DNA of 64,000 nucleotides, taken from Phymorhynchus buccinoides. Its lineage: Eukaryota; Mollusca; Gastropoda; Neogastropoda; Raphitomidae. This document shows positions 34,378-48,646 of this stretch, piece after piece. The notes under the pieces were generated by a model, which saw nothing but the letters and a program-made list of their open reading frames with translations, did not search any database and was not told where the DNA came from. Numbering within the stretch: position 1 is the stretch's first letter; the number at the start of each line of letters is the position of its first letter. A program made the position numbers and the translations under genes. Location: NCBI GenBank assembly GCA_017654935.2, contig CM065704.1, positions 21,843,682-21,907,681 on the forward strand, written 5' to 3'.

Positions 34378-34869
34378 ATACTAATATTCTAACTGGAAGT
34401 CTGCAGTGATATCTGCATCTTGTCACTGCTTTCTACAATTGTGCGTGTGTATGTGTATGGTTTTTTTAATGTAAAAAATGTGTTGATTAGTCAGCAAAGG
34501 GAAAGCGTAGTGTGTGAGTTTGTGGCATGGATTGTCCTTGTTGTTCCATGAAATCAATTCCATGTTTGTGTACCCGACGATTCCAGACAGAGGGTTGTGT
34601 CGACACACTGATTGTTCCATGAGCTGACGTGGTCCCTGTGCTATTTATTGTGATGGTAGACATCCCCTCCCTCAACTCCCCACCCTCCCCCACCACCCTT
34701 AAGGCCCTCCTCCACTCTTGCAACTTCAGTCATATGGCTGTCCATCTGTGACGGTGTCCATGAGGGATGAATACTGCTGTCTAGATGAATTTGATTCAAT
34801 CCTTCTAGTTCCGTTTACTTTATTCATGTAGACCGTAATGCATGAATCGGATCAAATGTTTGATATAGA

Positions 34870-35420
34870 AATAGAGATAGTTCGTCAGATTCATGTAATG
34901 ATGTATAGGGGTCTGAAATATAGTGAACGAAACTACGAGTTCGTCAGGACACTTTGGTCCAAATTCACTTTTTGAACCATTTCTATTTCATTCCGTTTTC
35001 ATCAGATTCATAATAATAATAATAATAAACGGACACTTATATAGCGCTTTTTATTGAGCACAAAGCGCTTTACAATCAGCATTGAAACACTCACACGCGC
35101 ACAACAGACACACACGCACATACGTGCACGCACGCGAGTAAACGCGTTCTTGCACACAGACCCACACACATTTCATCAAACACACAGAAGACACATTCAT
35201 GCCTCACAGACATACACACACAGACCCACACACATTTCATCAAACACACAGAAGACACATTCATGCCTCACAGACATACACACACAGACCCACACACATT
35301 TCATCAAACACACATTCATGCCTCGCAGACGTCGTCACAGTTGGCCAGCCGTACGACTGCAGTTGGATGAGTGGAGCAGGGCCTTACTCTCCGTGTACAG
35401 GCTGGTTCTCTGTTTGGTTC
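34870..35420. repeat. Interspersed repeat, first of two copies
   Basis: Shares cgtcagattc-tgta, aatatagtgaacgaaacta, ttcatcagattcata and cacagttggccagccgtacg with 55612-55855. A block with tatatagcgctttttattga and a 64-bp triplicate (35159-35325) is inserted in it. Confidence 0.7.
35159..35325. repeat. 64-bp tandem triplicate
   Basis: gacccacacacatttcatca starts at about 35159, 35223 and 35287; the third copy is shortened. Confidence 0.9.
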
Positions 35421-36539
35421 CCTTATTAGAGTTGTGATACCACATTTCAAGACGTTGCGTTCGTTTGGCGTTTGTGATTATAATATGCTTCAGGGTGTTT
35501 TGCCAAATGGATTTGTTTTTTCGTTTTGTCCTTCCTCTCGTTTTATGTTACAACTCCCTCGACGATTCAGGTATGACTTTGTTGTGGTTTCTTTTATTGT
35601 ATGCATCATTTACTGGTCAAATTCTGTTCCAATTTCATTTTGATTTCATTATGATGTCAGTTGACATGTTCATGATTTCATGTCATGACTTATCTCGCTG
35701 ACTTATGTTTTATGAAATGTGGCCATCTTGACAAATAAGATCAAGCAATAAACACACACAGTTAAAAAGTATCAAGTGGCTGAATTAAAAAACATTTTAA
35801 ACTTATTTGATTGAAACTTGACGTTAAATTGGCTGCCTGGTTGTGCATCAAGTTTGAACCAAAATGATATTAGCTACTGTAGTTGCAGTTTGTAATTAGT
35901 GTGTGTGTGTGTGAGAGAGAGAGAGAACTTTAGGAGAGAAAGACAATGCAAAAATAGGAACAGGAAAAAAGGAATCGAGCAATTAACAATTTCACAGGAA
36001 AAAAGGAATCGAGCAATTAACAATTTCATAACCAAATTTAGTCTATGATTTATTTATTTTAGAAAGAAAATATTGCGTGTTGCCCTGTCATAAGCTAACA
36101 TGGATTACCTTCATCAGAGTCAATGTTTGGGGGTGGGGGTGAGAAGAGAATAGTAGGTGAATCAACTGATTATCATCACAGCTTCTGATGGTGAACCACA
36201 GTTAGTGGTGTATGAGGTTTGCCATGACAACAATTGTCAAAATAATTGTTTTGTCATAGCGAGGTTAGAAGAAATGCATTGACCACTGCATTCCTCTGTT
36301 GACTGGATTTGATGTGTATCTGTCTTTAAGAATGGGCTGAAAGATGGCAATTACAGTAAAACACACAATTCAATTACAGTTGAATAGACGTTTAAAGTCA
36401 AGTTCCAGCGAGAACAGAGCACAAAATATATGGCAAAGCATTTCATATATATGTAACATTTTGGAGCATACTTTGTAGCAAGCTCCCCATCTTTTGGTTC
36501 CTTACATGAAGCACATAGTTACTATGGCATGCTGCTTCT

Positions 36540-36715
36540 GATTTGTCCAACTAACAGGTATGCTTTCACTTTTCAAACTTGATGATTTGTCCAACTAACA
36601 GGTATGCTTTCACTTTTCAAACTTGGTGATTTGTCCAACTAACAGGTATGCTTTCACTTTTCAAACTTGATGATTTGTCCAACTAACAGGTATGCTTTCA
36701 CTTTTCAAACTTGCC
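36540..36715. repeat. ~43-bp tandem repeat, 4 copies
   Basis: Unit gatttgtccaactaacaggt plus atgctttcacttttcaaactt. Each copy contains an aacag|gtatgc donor-like site, but no exon is nearby. Confidence 0.9.
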
Positions 36716-37420
36716 ATGAAACTGGCTTATTATTTCCTGTAAATGTGAAGATTGTTTAGCGAACTAATGGCATATCGTAAGTAGAAAAGGAAAGGCTGTG
36801 CTTGGTTCAAGGTTTGAAAGCGGTATTATTAATCTTTATTGTATGCTAAGTGTGTTGGGCATAGATGGGTCATTTGAGTGTGAATGTTACAGGTTTGTGA
36901 AGTGCCTTGTTAAGATTAAACGAAGTTACACATACATTACCAACACACCATCATATGAAAAGAAAGTAGGGGGGTGTTTGTTGTTGTTTTTAAATATCAG
37001 TACTTTGAACATTGTAATGTCTATTTAAAGTTTTTGAGCTAGTTTTTTTGTATCATGATTTTTATGATGATGAAATGACTGTGTAAAAGAATTGTTGGTT
37101 TGAGATCTATTGAATAAACCGTTTTATTTTACTTTATTTATTAAAACCAATTTGAAGCAGAGAAAAGGTACAAACTGACATAGGCCTTTGCCTCGTTGCT
37201 TACGTATTAGCCTCCTGTCTGTAAAAGTCAGTAGCAAACTGTTTAATTCACAAAGCCTGTTGTTTAGGTCCAACATTGCTAATCCATGCTGTTATTCCAT
37301 GTTGCTAATGAATCTAAAAGATGGAGTCGTTTGTGTTGAACGAATCAAGCAATAGTATCACACCTTCTTCATTTGAAATCACTTCATGCTGGAATAATGG
37401 CGACAAATTGTTGAATGCTT

Positions 37421-37677
37421 TTGTTCATATCACTGTACAGTGTCCTGTTATTGTTATCTGTGCTTCAGAAACCATGGTCCTTGACCGTTCTATTTCCCCC
37501 CAGTCTGTCGTGTTTCACCATCTTGTTCAGTGGTTGACTGTTGTCTTTTGTTCATATCACTGTACAGTGTCCTGTTATTGTTATCTGTGCTTCAGAAACC
37601 ATGGTCCTTGACCGTTCTATTTCCCCCCAGTCTGTCGTGTTTCACCATCTTGTTCAGTGGTTGACTGTTGTCTTTTT
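37421..37677. repeat. ~128-bp tandem duplication
   Basis: ttgttcatatcactgtacag through gtggttgactgttgtctttt occurs twice in direct succession with almost no differences. Confidence 0.92.
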
Positions 37678-39011
37678 CTGTGAAGTCTTCTCGATCAAGT
37701 GTAAACTGTACTTTTTGTTGTGTCTGTGAGCCGAAGTTGATGTACATAAGAATACAGCCTATAGTTTGATGTAGACACATAGAACATTGGATAGAAAAAC
37801 AAACGCACACAGTTTTTCCAATCACAAACACATGTAAGTATTGTATTAAGAATAAAGTTAGAAAGATTTTACCAAGGCAGAAACCGTATGAACTAAAATA
37901 ACGTGTTGATGTAATGTTATTATTATTATTATTATCATAGTGAAATGAAACATATATTTGCTTTAATTTAAACTTTGAACATCAAATATTGTGTCGCCTT
38001 ATGTATGTTCTTTTCTTTTTTATTTAGTTATTATGATAGCTATTATAATAATATAGTATTATATTGTTCAAACCATGGATTCAATTAATAGAGAGAGAGC
38101 AAACAGCATTTTTTTTTTTAAATCCCACAGAAGTGACCTGAAATTAGCAGTAAAAACCAAGTTTTACATGCAAATTATCAAAGTGTTATACAGTTTGTAC
38201 AAATCTGGCCAGGTCATTCAGGTCAAGAATACTATTTAATCACAAATAAAGACAAAATTGGTTGTACGTTATAGCAGTGTTTCTGGACATTACATACGTC
38301 AGTCGTATTTATAAAAAACCAATTAATCCTGTGTTTGCATTTATCCCCTGCATTGCTGTTATTTGGTTTTCCCTTGTGTAAAACCTGAAACAAAACGGGG
38401 TAACAGAAATTGTGAGCAGCCAGTTTGTCATTATTCTGTACTCCGGATGTCGAATCAGTGTGAGTTAACATGCAAATTCACTTTGATGATTATAATCGTG
38501 ATTGGTTTTTCCCCCTAGTGTATGTGTACGATTCATGAAAGGTATCACTTGACGTATGGATTTTAACTTAGCACTGTCGGACCAATGTTGTATTGCTCGA
38601 TATAAGATTTTCCATTCTCTTTTCTTCTTGTTTTCTTCTGATGAAATGGGCAGCTATGCTTCGATTAATCTGAAGAGAAACGCTTTTCTTTTCTTTTTTT
38701 CTTTCAGACATGTGTATATTTGTCTTATTCAACTTTTGTTCTGTTCTGCCCAGCCTTTATGAACAGTGATTGCCTTTCGGTCGACTTTGTTTTTTCACCT
38801 AAGAGAAAACAAAAAGCTGTATGCACTTTTCTTTATGAAGTTTTCTTGATTCTAGTTTCTTGTGGGTGTCATATTAACCTTTCTTCTGTACTTTAAGCTT
38901 TTTGAATTCATGATGAATTCCAATGGCGTGTCAAAGTGACATCCACAATCAGCCCGGAAAGTCAATAATGCTGCATTTCCCCCCTCTTTCTGTGTGGTTT
39001 CATTACTTTTT

Positions 39012-42000
39012 ACTTCTTCTTTCCATCACTAATTTGCTGAGGAATCAATCATTGTCAATGTGTTGGCCTCCAACCGATAGTATCTCATCGCTGTCTCTTC
39101 TTTCCATCACTAATTTGCTGAGGAATCAATCATTGTCAATGTGTTGGCCTCCAACCGATAGTATCTCATCGCTGTCTCTTCTTTCCATCACTAATTTGCT
39201 GAGGAATCAATCATTGTCAATGTGTTGGCCTCCAACCGATAGTATCTCATCGCTGTCTCTTCTTTCCATCACTAATTTGCTGAGGAATCAATCATTGTCA
39301 ATGTGTTGGCCTCCAACCGATAGTATCTCATCGCTGTCTCTTCTTTCCATCACTAATTTGCTGAGGAATCAATCATTGTCAATGTGTTGGCCTCCAACCG
39401 ATAGTATCTCATCGCTGTCTCTTCTTTCCATCACTAATTTGCTGAGGAATCAATCATGGTCAATATGTTGGCCTCCAACCGATAGTATCTCATCGCTGTC
39501 TCTTCTTTCCATCACTAATTTGCTGAGGAATCAATCATTGTCAATATGTTGGCCTCCAACCGATAGTATCTCATCGCTGTCTCTTCTTTCCATCACTAAT
39601 TTGCTGAGGAATCAATCATTGTCAATATGTTGGCCTCCAACCGATAGTATCTCATCGCTGTCTCTTCTTTCCATCACTAATTTGCTGAGGAATCAATCAT
39701 GGTCAATATGTTGGCCTCCAACCGATAGTATCTCATCGCTGTCTCTTCTTTCCATCACTAATTTGCTGAGGAATCAATCATGGTCAATATGTTGGCCTCC
39801 AACCGATAGTATCTCATCGCTGTCTCTTCTTTCCATCACTAATTTGCTGAGGAATCAATCATGGTCAATATGTTGGCCTCCAACCGATAGTATCTCATCG
39901 CTGTCTCTTCTTTCCATCACTAATTTGCTGAGGAATCAATCATTGTCAATGTGTTGGCCTCCAACCGATAGTATCTCATCGCTGTCTCTTCTTTCCATCA
40001 CTAATTTGCTGAGGAATCAATCATTGTCAATATGTTGGCCTCCAACCGATAGTATCTCATCGCTGTCTCTTCTTTCCATCACTAATTTGCTGAGGAATCA
40101 ATCATTGTCAATATGTTGGCCTCCAACCGATAGTATCTCATCGCTGTCTCTTCTTTCCATCACTAATTTGCTGAGGAATCAATCATTGTCAATGTGTTGG
40201 CCTCCAACCGATAGTATCTCATCGCTGTCTTTTCTTTCATCACTAATTTGCTGAGGAATCAATCATTGTCAATGTGTTGGCCTCCAACCGATAGTATCTC
40301 ATCGCTGTCTCTTCTTTCCATCACTAATTTGCTGAGGAATCAATCATTGTCAATGTGTTGGCCTCCAACCGATAGTATCTCATCGCTGTCTTTTCTTTCC
40401 ATCACTAATTTGCTGAGGAATCAATCATTGTCAATATGTTGGCCTCCAACCGATAGTATCTCATCGCTGTCTCTTCTTTCCATCACTAATTTGCTGAGGA
40501 ATCAATCATTGTCAATGTGTTGGCCTCCAACCGATAGTATCTCATCGCTGTCTTTTCTTTCCATCACTAATTTGCTGAGGAATCAATCATTGTCAATATG
40601 TTGGCCTCCAACCGATAGTATCTCATCGCTGTCTCTTCTTTCCATCACTAATTTGCTGAGGAATCAATCATTGTCAATGTGTTGGCCTCCAACCGATAGT
40701 ATCTCATCGCTGTCTCTTCTTTCCATCACTAATTTGCTGAGGAATCAATCATTGTCAATATGTTGGCCTCCAACCGATAGTATCTCATCGCTGTCTCTTC
40801 TTTCCATCACTAATTTGCTGAGGAATCAATCATTGTCAATATGTTGGCCTCCAACCGATAGTATCTCATCGCTGTCTCTTCTTTCCATCACTAATTTGCT
40901 GAGGAATCAATCATTGTCAATATGTTGGCCTCCAACCGATAGTATCTCATCGCTGTCTCTTCTTTCCATCACTAATTTGCTGAGGAATCAATCATTGTCA
41001 ATATGTTGGCCTCCAACCGATAGTATCTCATCGCTGTCTCTTCTTTCCATCACTAATTTGCTGAGGAATCAATCATTGTCAATGTGTTGGCCTCCAACCG
41101 ATAGTATCTCATCGCTGTCTCTTCTTTCCATCACTAATTTGCTGAGGAATCAATCATTGTCAATGTGTTGGCCTCCAACCGATAGTATCTCATCGCTGTC
41201 TCTTCTTTCCATCACTAATTTGCTGAGGAATCAATCATTGTCAATGTGTTGGCCTCCAACCGATAGTATCTCATCGCTGTCTCTTCTTTCCATCACTAAT
41301 TTGCTGAGGAATCAATCATTGTCAATGTGTTGGCCTCCAACCGATAGTATCTCATCGCTGTCTCTTCTTTCCATCACTAATTTGCTAAGGAATCAATCAT
41401 TGTCAATGTGTTGGCCTCCAACCGATAGTATCTCATCGCTGTCTCTTCTTTCCATCACTAATTTGCTGAGGAATCAATCATTGTCAATGTGTTGGCCTCC
41501 AACCGATAGTATCTCATCGCTGTCTCTTCTTTCCATCACTAATTTGCTGAGGAATCAATCATTGTCAATATGTTGGCCTCCAACCGATAGTATCTCATCG
41601 CTGTCTCTTCTTTCCATCACTAATTTGCTGAGGAATCAATCATTGTCAATATGTTGGCCTCCAACCGATAGTATCTCATCGCTGTCTTTTCTTTCCATCA
41701 CTAATTTGCTGAGGAATCAATCATTGTCAATATGTTGGCCTCCAACCGATAGTATCTCATCGCTGTCTCTTCTTTCCATCACTAATTTGCTGAGGAATCA
41801 ATCATTGTCAATATGTTGGCCTCCAACCGATAGTATCTCATCGCTGTCTCTTCTTTCCATCACTAATTTGCTGAGGAATCAATCATTGTCAATATGTTGG
41901 CCTCCAACCGATAGTATCTCATCGCTGTCTTTTCTTTCCATCACTAATTTGCTGAGGAATCAATCATTGTCAATGTGTTGGCCTCCAACCGATAGTATCT

Positions 42001-45000
42001 CATCGCTGTCTTTTCTTTCCATCACTAATTTGCTGAGGAATCAATCATTGTCAATGTGTTGGCCTCCAACCGATAGTATCTCATCGCTGTCTTTTCTTTC
42101 CATCACTAATTTGCTGAGGAATCAATCATTGTCAATGTGTTGGCCTCCAACCGATAGTATCTCATCGCTGTCTCTTCTTTCCATCACTAATTTGCTGAGG
42201 AATCAATCATTGTCAATGTGTTGGCCTCCAACCGATAGTATCTCATCGCTGTCTTTTCTTTCCATCACTAATTTGCTGAGGAATCAATCATTGTCAATAT
42301 GTTGGCCTCCAACCGATAGTATCTCATCGCTGTCTCTTCTTTCCATCACTAATTTGCTGAGGAATCAATCATTGTCAATGTGTTGGCCTCCAACCGATAG
42401 TATCTCATCGCTGTCTTTTCTTTCCATCACTAATTTGCTGAGGAATCAATCATTGTCAATGTGTTGGCCTCCAACCGATAGTATCTCATCGCTGTCTCTT
42501 CTTTCCATCACTAATTTGCTGAGGAATCAATCATTGTCAATGTGTTGGCCTCCAACCGATAGTATCTCATCGCTGTCTCTTCTTTCCATCACTAATTTGC
42601 TGAGGAATCAATCATTGTCAATATGTTGGCCTCCAACCGATAGTATCTCATCGCTGTCTCTTCTTTCCATCACTAATTTGCTGAGGAATCAATCATTGTC
42701 AATATGTTGGCCTCCAACCGATAGTATCTCATCGCTGTCTCTTCTTTCCATCACTAATTTGCTGAGGAATCAATCATTGTCAATATGTTGGCCTCCAACC
42801 GATAGTATCTCATCGCTGTCTCTTCTTTCCATCACTAATTTGCTGAGGAATCAATCATTGTCAATGTGTTGGCCTCCAACCGATAGTATCTCATCGCTGT
42901 CTCTTCTTTCCATCACTAATTTGCTGAGGAATCAATCATTGTCAATGTGTTGGCCTCCAACCGATAGTATCTCATCGCTGTCTCTTCTTTCCATCACTAA
43001 TTTGCTGAGGAATCAATCATTGTCAATGTGTTGGCCTCCAACCGATAGTATCTCATCGCTGTCTCTTCTTTCCATCACTAATTTGCTGAGGAATCAATCA
43101 TTGTCAATGTGTTGGCCTCCAACCGATAGTATCTCATCGCTGTCTCTTCTTTCCATCACTAATTTGCTGAGGAATCAATCATTGTCAATGTGTTGGCCTC
43201 CAACCGATAGTATCTCATCGCTGTCTCTTCTTTCCATCACTAATTTGCTGAGGAATCAATCATTGTCAATGTGTTGGCCTCCAACCGATAGTATCTCATC
43301 GCTGTCTCTTCTTTCCATCACTAATTTGCTGAGGAATCAATCATTGTCAATATGTTGGCCTCCAACCGATAGTATCTCATCGCTGTCTCTTCTTTCCATC
43401 ACTAATTTGCTGAGGAATCAATCATTGTCAATATGTTGGCCTCCAACCGATAGTATCTCATCGCTGTCTTTTCTTTCCATCACTAATTTGCTGAGGAATC
43501 AATCATTGTCAATATGTTGGCCTCCAACCGATAGTATCTCATCGCTGTCTCTTCTTTCCATCACTAATTTGCTGAGGAATCAATCATTGTCAATATGTTG
43601 GCCTCCAACCGATAGTATCTCATCGCTGTCTCTTCTTTCCATCACTAATTTGCTGAGGAATCAATCATTGTCAATATGTTGGCCTCCAACCGATAGTATC
43701 TCATCGCTGTCTCGCTTCTTTCCATCACTAATTTGCTGAGGAATCAATCATTGTCAATGTGTTGGCCTCCAACCGATAGTATCTCATCGCTGTCTTTTCT
43801 TTCATCACTAATTTGCTGAGGAATCAATCATTGTCAATATGTTGGCCTCCAACCGATAGTATCTCATCGCTGTCTTTTCTTTCCATCACTAATTTGCTGA
43901 GGAATCAATCATTGTCAATGTGTTGGCCTCCAACCGATAGTATCTCATCGCTGTCTTTTCTTTCCATCACTAATTTGCTGAGGAATCAATCATTGTCAAT
44001 GTGTTGGCCTCCAACCGATAGTATCTCATCGCTGTCTCGCTTCTTTCCATCACTAATTTGCTGAGGAATCAATCATTGTCAATGTGTTGGCCTCCAACCG
44101 ATAGTATCTCATCGCTGTCTCTTCTTTCCATCACTAATTTGCTGAGGAATCAATCATTGTCAATGTGTTGGCCTCCAACCGATAGTATCTCATCGCTGTC
44201 TCTTCTTTCCATCACTAATTTGCTGAGGAATCAATCATTGTCAATGTGTTGGCCTCCAACCGATAGTATCTCATCGCTGTCTCTTCTTTCCATCACTAAT
44301 TTGCTGAGGAATCAATCATTGTCAATGTGTTGGCCTCCAACCGATAGTATCTCATCGCTGTCTTTTCTTTCCATCACTAATTTGCTGAGGAATCAATCAT
44401 TGTCAATGTGTTGGCCTCCAACCGATAGTATCTCATCGCTGTCTTTTCTTTCCATCACTAATTTGCTGAGGAATCAATCATTGTCAATGTGTTGGCCTCC
44501 AACCGATAGTATCTCATCGCTGTCTTTTCTTTCCATCACTAATTTGCTGAGGAATCAATCATTGTCAATGTGTTGGCCTCCAACCGATAGTATCTCATCG
44601 CTGTCTCTTCTTTCCATCACTAATTTGCTGAGGAATCAATCATTGTCAATGTGTTGGCCTCCAACCGATAGTATCTCATCGCTGTCTCGCTTCTTTCCAT
44701 CACTAATTTGCTGAGGAATCAATCATTGTCAATGTGTTGGCCTCCAACCGATAGTATCTCATCGCTGTCTGGCCAGTGTCAATGTGTTGGCCTCGATAGT
44801 ATCTCATCGCTGTCTTTTCTTTCCATCACTAATTTGCTGAGGAATCAATCATTGTCAATGTGTTGGCCTCCAACCGATAGTATCTCATCGCTGTCTTTTC
44901 TTTCCATCACTAATTTGCTGAGGAATCAATCATTGTCAATGTGTTGGCCTCCAACCGATAGTATCTCATCGCTGTCTCTTCTTTCCATCACTAATTTGCT

Positions 45001-46849
45001 GAGGAATCAATCATTGTCAATGTGTTGGCCTCCAACCGATAGTATCTCATCGCTGTCTCTTCTTTCCATCACTAATTTGCTGAGGAATCAATCATTGTCA
45101 ATGTGTTGGCCTCCAACCGATAGTATCTCATCGCTGTCTTTTCTTTCCATCACTAATTTGCTGAGGAATCAATCATTGTCAATGTGTTGGCCTCCAACCG
45201 ATAGTATCTCATCGCTGTCTCTTCTTTCCATCACTAATTTGCTGAGGAATCAATCATTGTCAATGTGTTGGCCTCCAACCGATAGTATCTCATCGCTGTC
45301 TCTTCTTTCCATCACTAATTTGCTGAGGAATCAATCATTGTCAATGTGTTGGCCTCCAACCGATAGTATCTCATCGCTGTCTCTTCTTTCCATCACTAAT
45401 TTGCTGAGGAATCAATCATTGTCAATGTGTTGGCCTCCAACCGATAGTATCTCATCGCTGTCTCTTCTTTCCATCACTAATTTGCTGAGGAATCAATCAT
45501 TGTCAATGTGTTGGCCTCCAACCGATAGTATCTCATCGCTGTCTCTTCTTTCCATCACTAATTTGCTGAGGAATCAATCATTGTCAATGTGTTGGCCTCC
45601 AACCGATAGTATCTCATCGCTGTCTCTTCTTTCCATCACTAATTTGCTGAGGAATCAATCATGGTCAATGTGTTGGCCTCCAACCGATAGTATCTCATCG
45701 CTGTCTCTTCTTTCCATCACTAATTTGCTGAGGAATCAATCATTGTCAATGTGTTGGCCTCCAACCGATAGTATCTCATCGCTGTCTCTTCTTTCCATCA
45801 CTAATTTGCTGAGGAATCAATCATGGTCAATGTGTTGGCCTCCAACCGATAGTATCTCATCGCTGTCTCTTCTTTCCATCACTAATTTGCTGAGGAATCA
45901 ATCAGTGTCAATGTGTTGGCCTCCAACCGATAGTATCTCATCGCTGTCTCTTCTTTCCATCACTAATTTGCTGAGGAATCAATCATTGTCAATGTGTTGG
46001 CCTCCAACCGATAGTATCTCATCGCTGTCTCTTCTTTCCATCACTAATTTGCTGAGGAATCAATCAGTGTCAATGTGTTGGCCTCCAACCGATAGTATCT
46101 CATCGCTGTCTCTTCTTTCCATCACTAATTTGCTGAGGAATCAATCATTGTCAATGTGTTGGCCTCCAACCGATAGTATCTCATCGCTGTCTCTTCTTTC
46201 CATCACTAATTTGCTGAGGAATCAATCAGTGTCAATGTGTTGGCCTCCAACCGATAGTATCTCATCGCTGTCTCTTCTTTCCATCACTAATTTGCTGAGG
46301 AATCAATCATTGTCAATGTGTTGGCCTCCAACCGATAGTATCTCATCGCTGTCTCTTCTTTCCATCACTAATTTGCTGAGGAATCAATCATGGTCAATGT
46401 GTTGGCCTCCAACCGATAGTATCTCATCGCTGTCTCTTCTTTCCATCACTAATTTGCTGAGGAATCAATCATTGTCAATGTGTTGGCCTCCAACCGATAG
46501 TATCTCATCGCTGTCTCTTCTTTCCATCACTAATTTGCTGAGGAATCAATCATGGTCAATGTGTTGGCCTCCAACCGATAGTATCTCATCGCTGTCTCTT
46601 CTTTCCATCACTAATTTGCTGAGGAATCAATCATGGTCAATGTGTTGGCCTCCAACCGATAGTATCTCATCGCTGTCTCTTCTTTCCATCACTAATTTGC
46701 TGAGGAATCAATCATTGTCAATGTGTTGGCCTCCAACCGATAGTATCTCATCGCTGTCTCTTCTTTCCATCACTAATTTGCTGAGGAATCAATCATTGTC
46801 AATGTGTTGGCCTCCAACCGATAGTATCTCATCGCTGTCTCTTCTTTCA
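39012..46849. repeat. 81-bp satellite array, ~97 units
   Basis: Unit starts tcttctttccatcactaatt and ends tatctcatcgctgtctc. Spacing from the first to the last ttccatcac is 7744 bp, equal to 96 periods of 81 after allowing for observed indels (two -1, three +2, one unit cut to 45 bp near 44765-44809). Because 81 is 27 codons, the + strand stays open for long spans (for example 40248-43739), reading SITNLLRNQSLSMCWPP and TDSISSLS. Variants are Met/Ile, Leu/Trp/Val and Leu/Phe, all amino-acid changing, and frame is broken five times. No splice or promoter context is seen. A non-coding satellite is the best reading. Confidence 0.97.
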
Positions 46850-46904
46850 TCCTACATCTTGTTTTATTTTTCACTTTCACATGCTGTGAAATGGGTCTGT
46901 AGAC

Positions 46905-47000
46905 AATGACATTATTTGAAGTGATAGACAATGACATTATTGGAAGTGATAGACAATGAAATTATTTGAAGTGATAGACAATGAAATTATTTGAAGTGAT
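46905..47000. repeat. 25-bp tandem repeat, 4 copies
   Basis: Unit gatagacaatgacattattt plus gaagt, just after the satellite. Confidence 0.88.
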
Positions 47001-48613
47001 AGGCTCATTCCATCTCTTTTGTGCAATTTGATTCAAGTATGGGAAAGGTCAAGGAAATGATAGTGAATCATATGGAAAGGGAGTTTAAAGTATACAATTT
47101 TGATTTAGAAAATGAAAAATAAAAAATACATAAAAAATAAGTTAGCATATATATTCTAGCTATGTATATTTTCTAATGAGAGATTGTGGGTTTTCATGTT
47201 TGCGTGTCTAGGTTTACTGGTTGGGGCAGCTGGTTTAGATACTTCTCAGGCCATTGACAGTGGTAGTCAATTGAGATCCAATAACTGTATACCATTGTTC
47301 CCAAATCAGCAAGTCTTGGAGAGAGGGACAGATTCTGGCATGGTGCAGACATTTCCTTTGGGGGTGAAATAATGATGATGAAGAATGTGTTGATGACCTC
47401 TAGGCTTTTTTTTTACTTACCGTTATTGAATGCCTACAACATATCCTGCGGTGCTGCTAGTTCTCTAGCGTATTCCATTGCCTTGCTCATTTGATTTGTC
47501 CGTTGGAAAATGCTCCAACGTTTCCAGCAACATTCCGTCTTGCATGATCCTTCACAGAGGCTCTTATGACGTCCTTTCAGTCAATCCTTGGAGCAGACAA
47601 CAGGAGATCAGTGACTACATCGCTAAATAGTAACATTATAGCCTTTGATGTTCTTGATTGAAAAATACCTACTTGAACGCCTCCATACTTCCCCTACTGT
47701 TCCAAACATTGGTTTCCAAGTGTCAAGGCAGCCACAGAAAAGAAGAAAGTGTCCTTGCATTCTTGTTTCCGTGTGCAAATAATGACATCATTTCCAGCTT
47801 AGCTCTTGTGTTGTTAGTCTTTGTATTTACAAACAGTGTATCATAGCACTTGCATTTTTGTGCTTATTCGTTATGTGAGGCAGGCTTAACTTAGATTACC
47901 CATTTCAAATCATGCCCGATGGATTCTGTTCATATTGACTTGTGTGGATCACTTAGTTTAGCGGTTCTTTAAACTACAGCAGTTTTCACGCATACGTGTT
48001 TTATCATGCAAGAGATTTCTTGGTGGTTGTGGTTTTTTTACTTCCGAGGTTGCAAAAAGTACAGATTGATGTCATAGCATCGTTTCATCATTTTATAGAA
48101 TGCCATTTGGTGTTTTGCATTGCAATCTCTCATTGAGATTATTGTTTGTGTCAGTGTCGCTAAGCAGTGATGGTTGTGAATCACTTATTTTTCTCTATTA
48201 TTTGAAGGATAAGCACATGATCGATATAAAAGTTTAAAATGTGCGCTGAATCATAAATCATGAAAAGATATTTGTGAAAGTGAAAGGGTAGGGAAAGGTT
48301 CCCCTTGTGGCAGCACGCGGTTATCAGGTGTCAAGTTCAAGATTGGGTGGCGTTTTCATAGGTTTCTTTTCCCTCTTACTTTTTTTTAATTATAGACTCA
48401 CGTTGTTGGTTTGTCTTTTGTTTATGAGTAATCGTAAGTGAAAAACATTCAGAATCTCATTCAGAATCCAACTATTTGGATTGTACTAACTTTATTATGT
48501 TAAAATAAATCCATAGAAATGCTTTGGGTTGGGTTTTTTTATCATGCCTAGTCTCTCAACATGTCAGGCCCACAAGATTTGTGGATTCCGCTTTAGACCA
48601 ATGGTTGAAAGAA

Positions 48614-48646
<33 letters not shown>

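Larger units (their letters stand above)
29002..39011. other. PAR-3 3' UTR and intergenic DNA
   Basis: No convincing exon on either strand. Candidate poly(A) signals AATAAA occur at 29748, 30602, 37113 and 37851 on the + strand; which one ends PAR-3 cannot be told from sequence. Contains several small tandem repeats, a reversed SINE and a MITE-like element, listed separately. Confidence 0.5.

Noticed and set aside
39012..46849. Proteins of 443, 1163 and 733 residues
   Set aside because: They are translations of the 81-bp satellite. Differences among units are amino-acid changing, indels break the frame, and no gene context exists.
39012..46849. CRISPR-like array
   Set aside because: Units are contiguous with no unique spacers, and the DNA is eukaryotic.
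47184..47372. Small secreted-looking protein (MWVFMFACLGLLVGAAG)
   Set aside because: The start is not ATG, no splice sites or homologue was recognised, and it is short enough to occur by chance.
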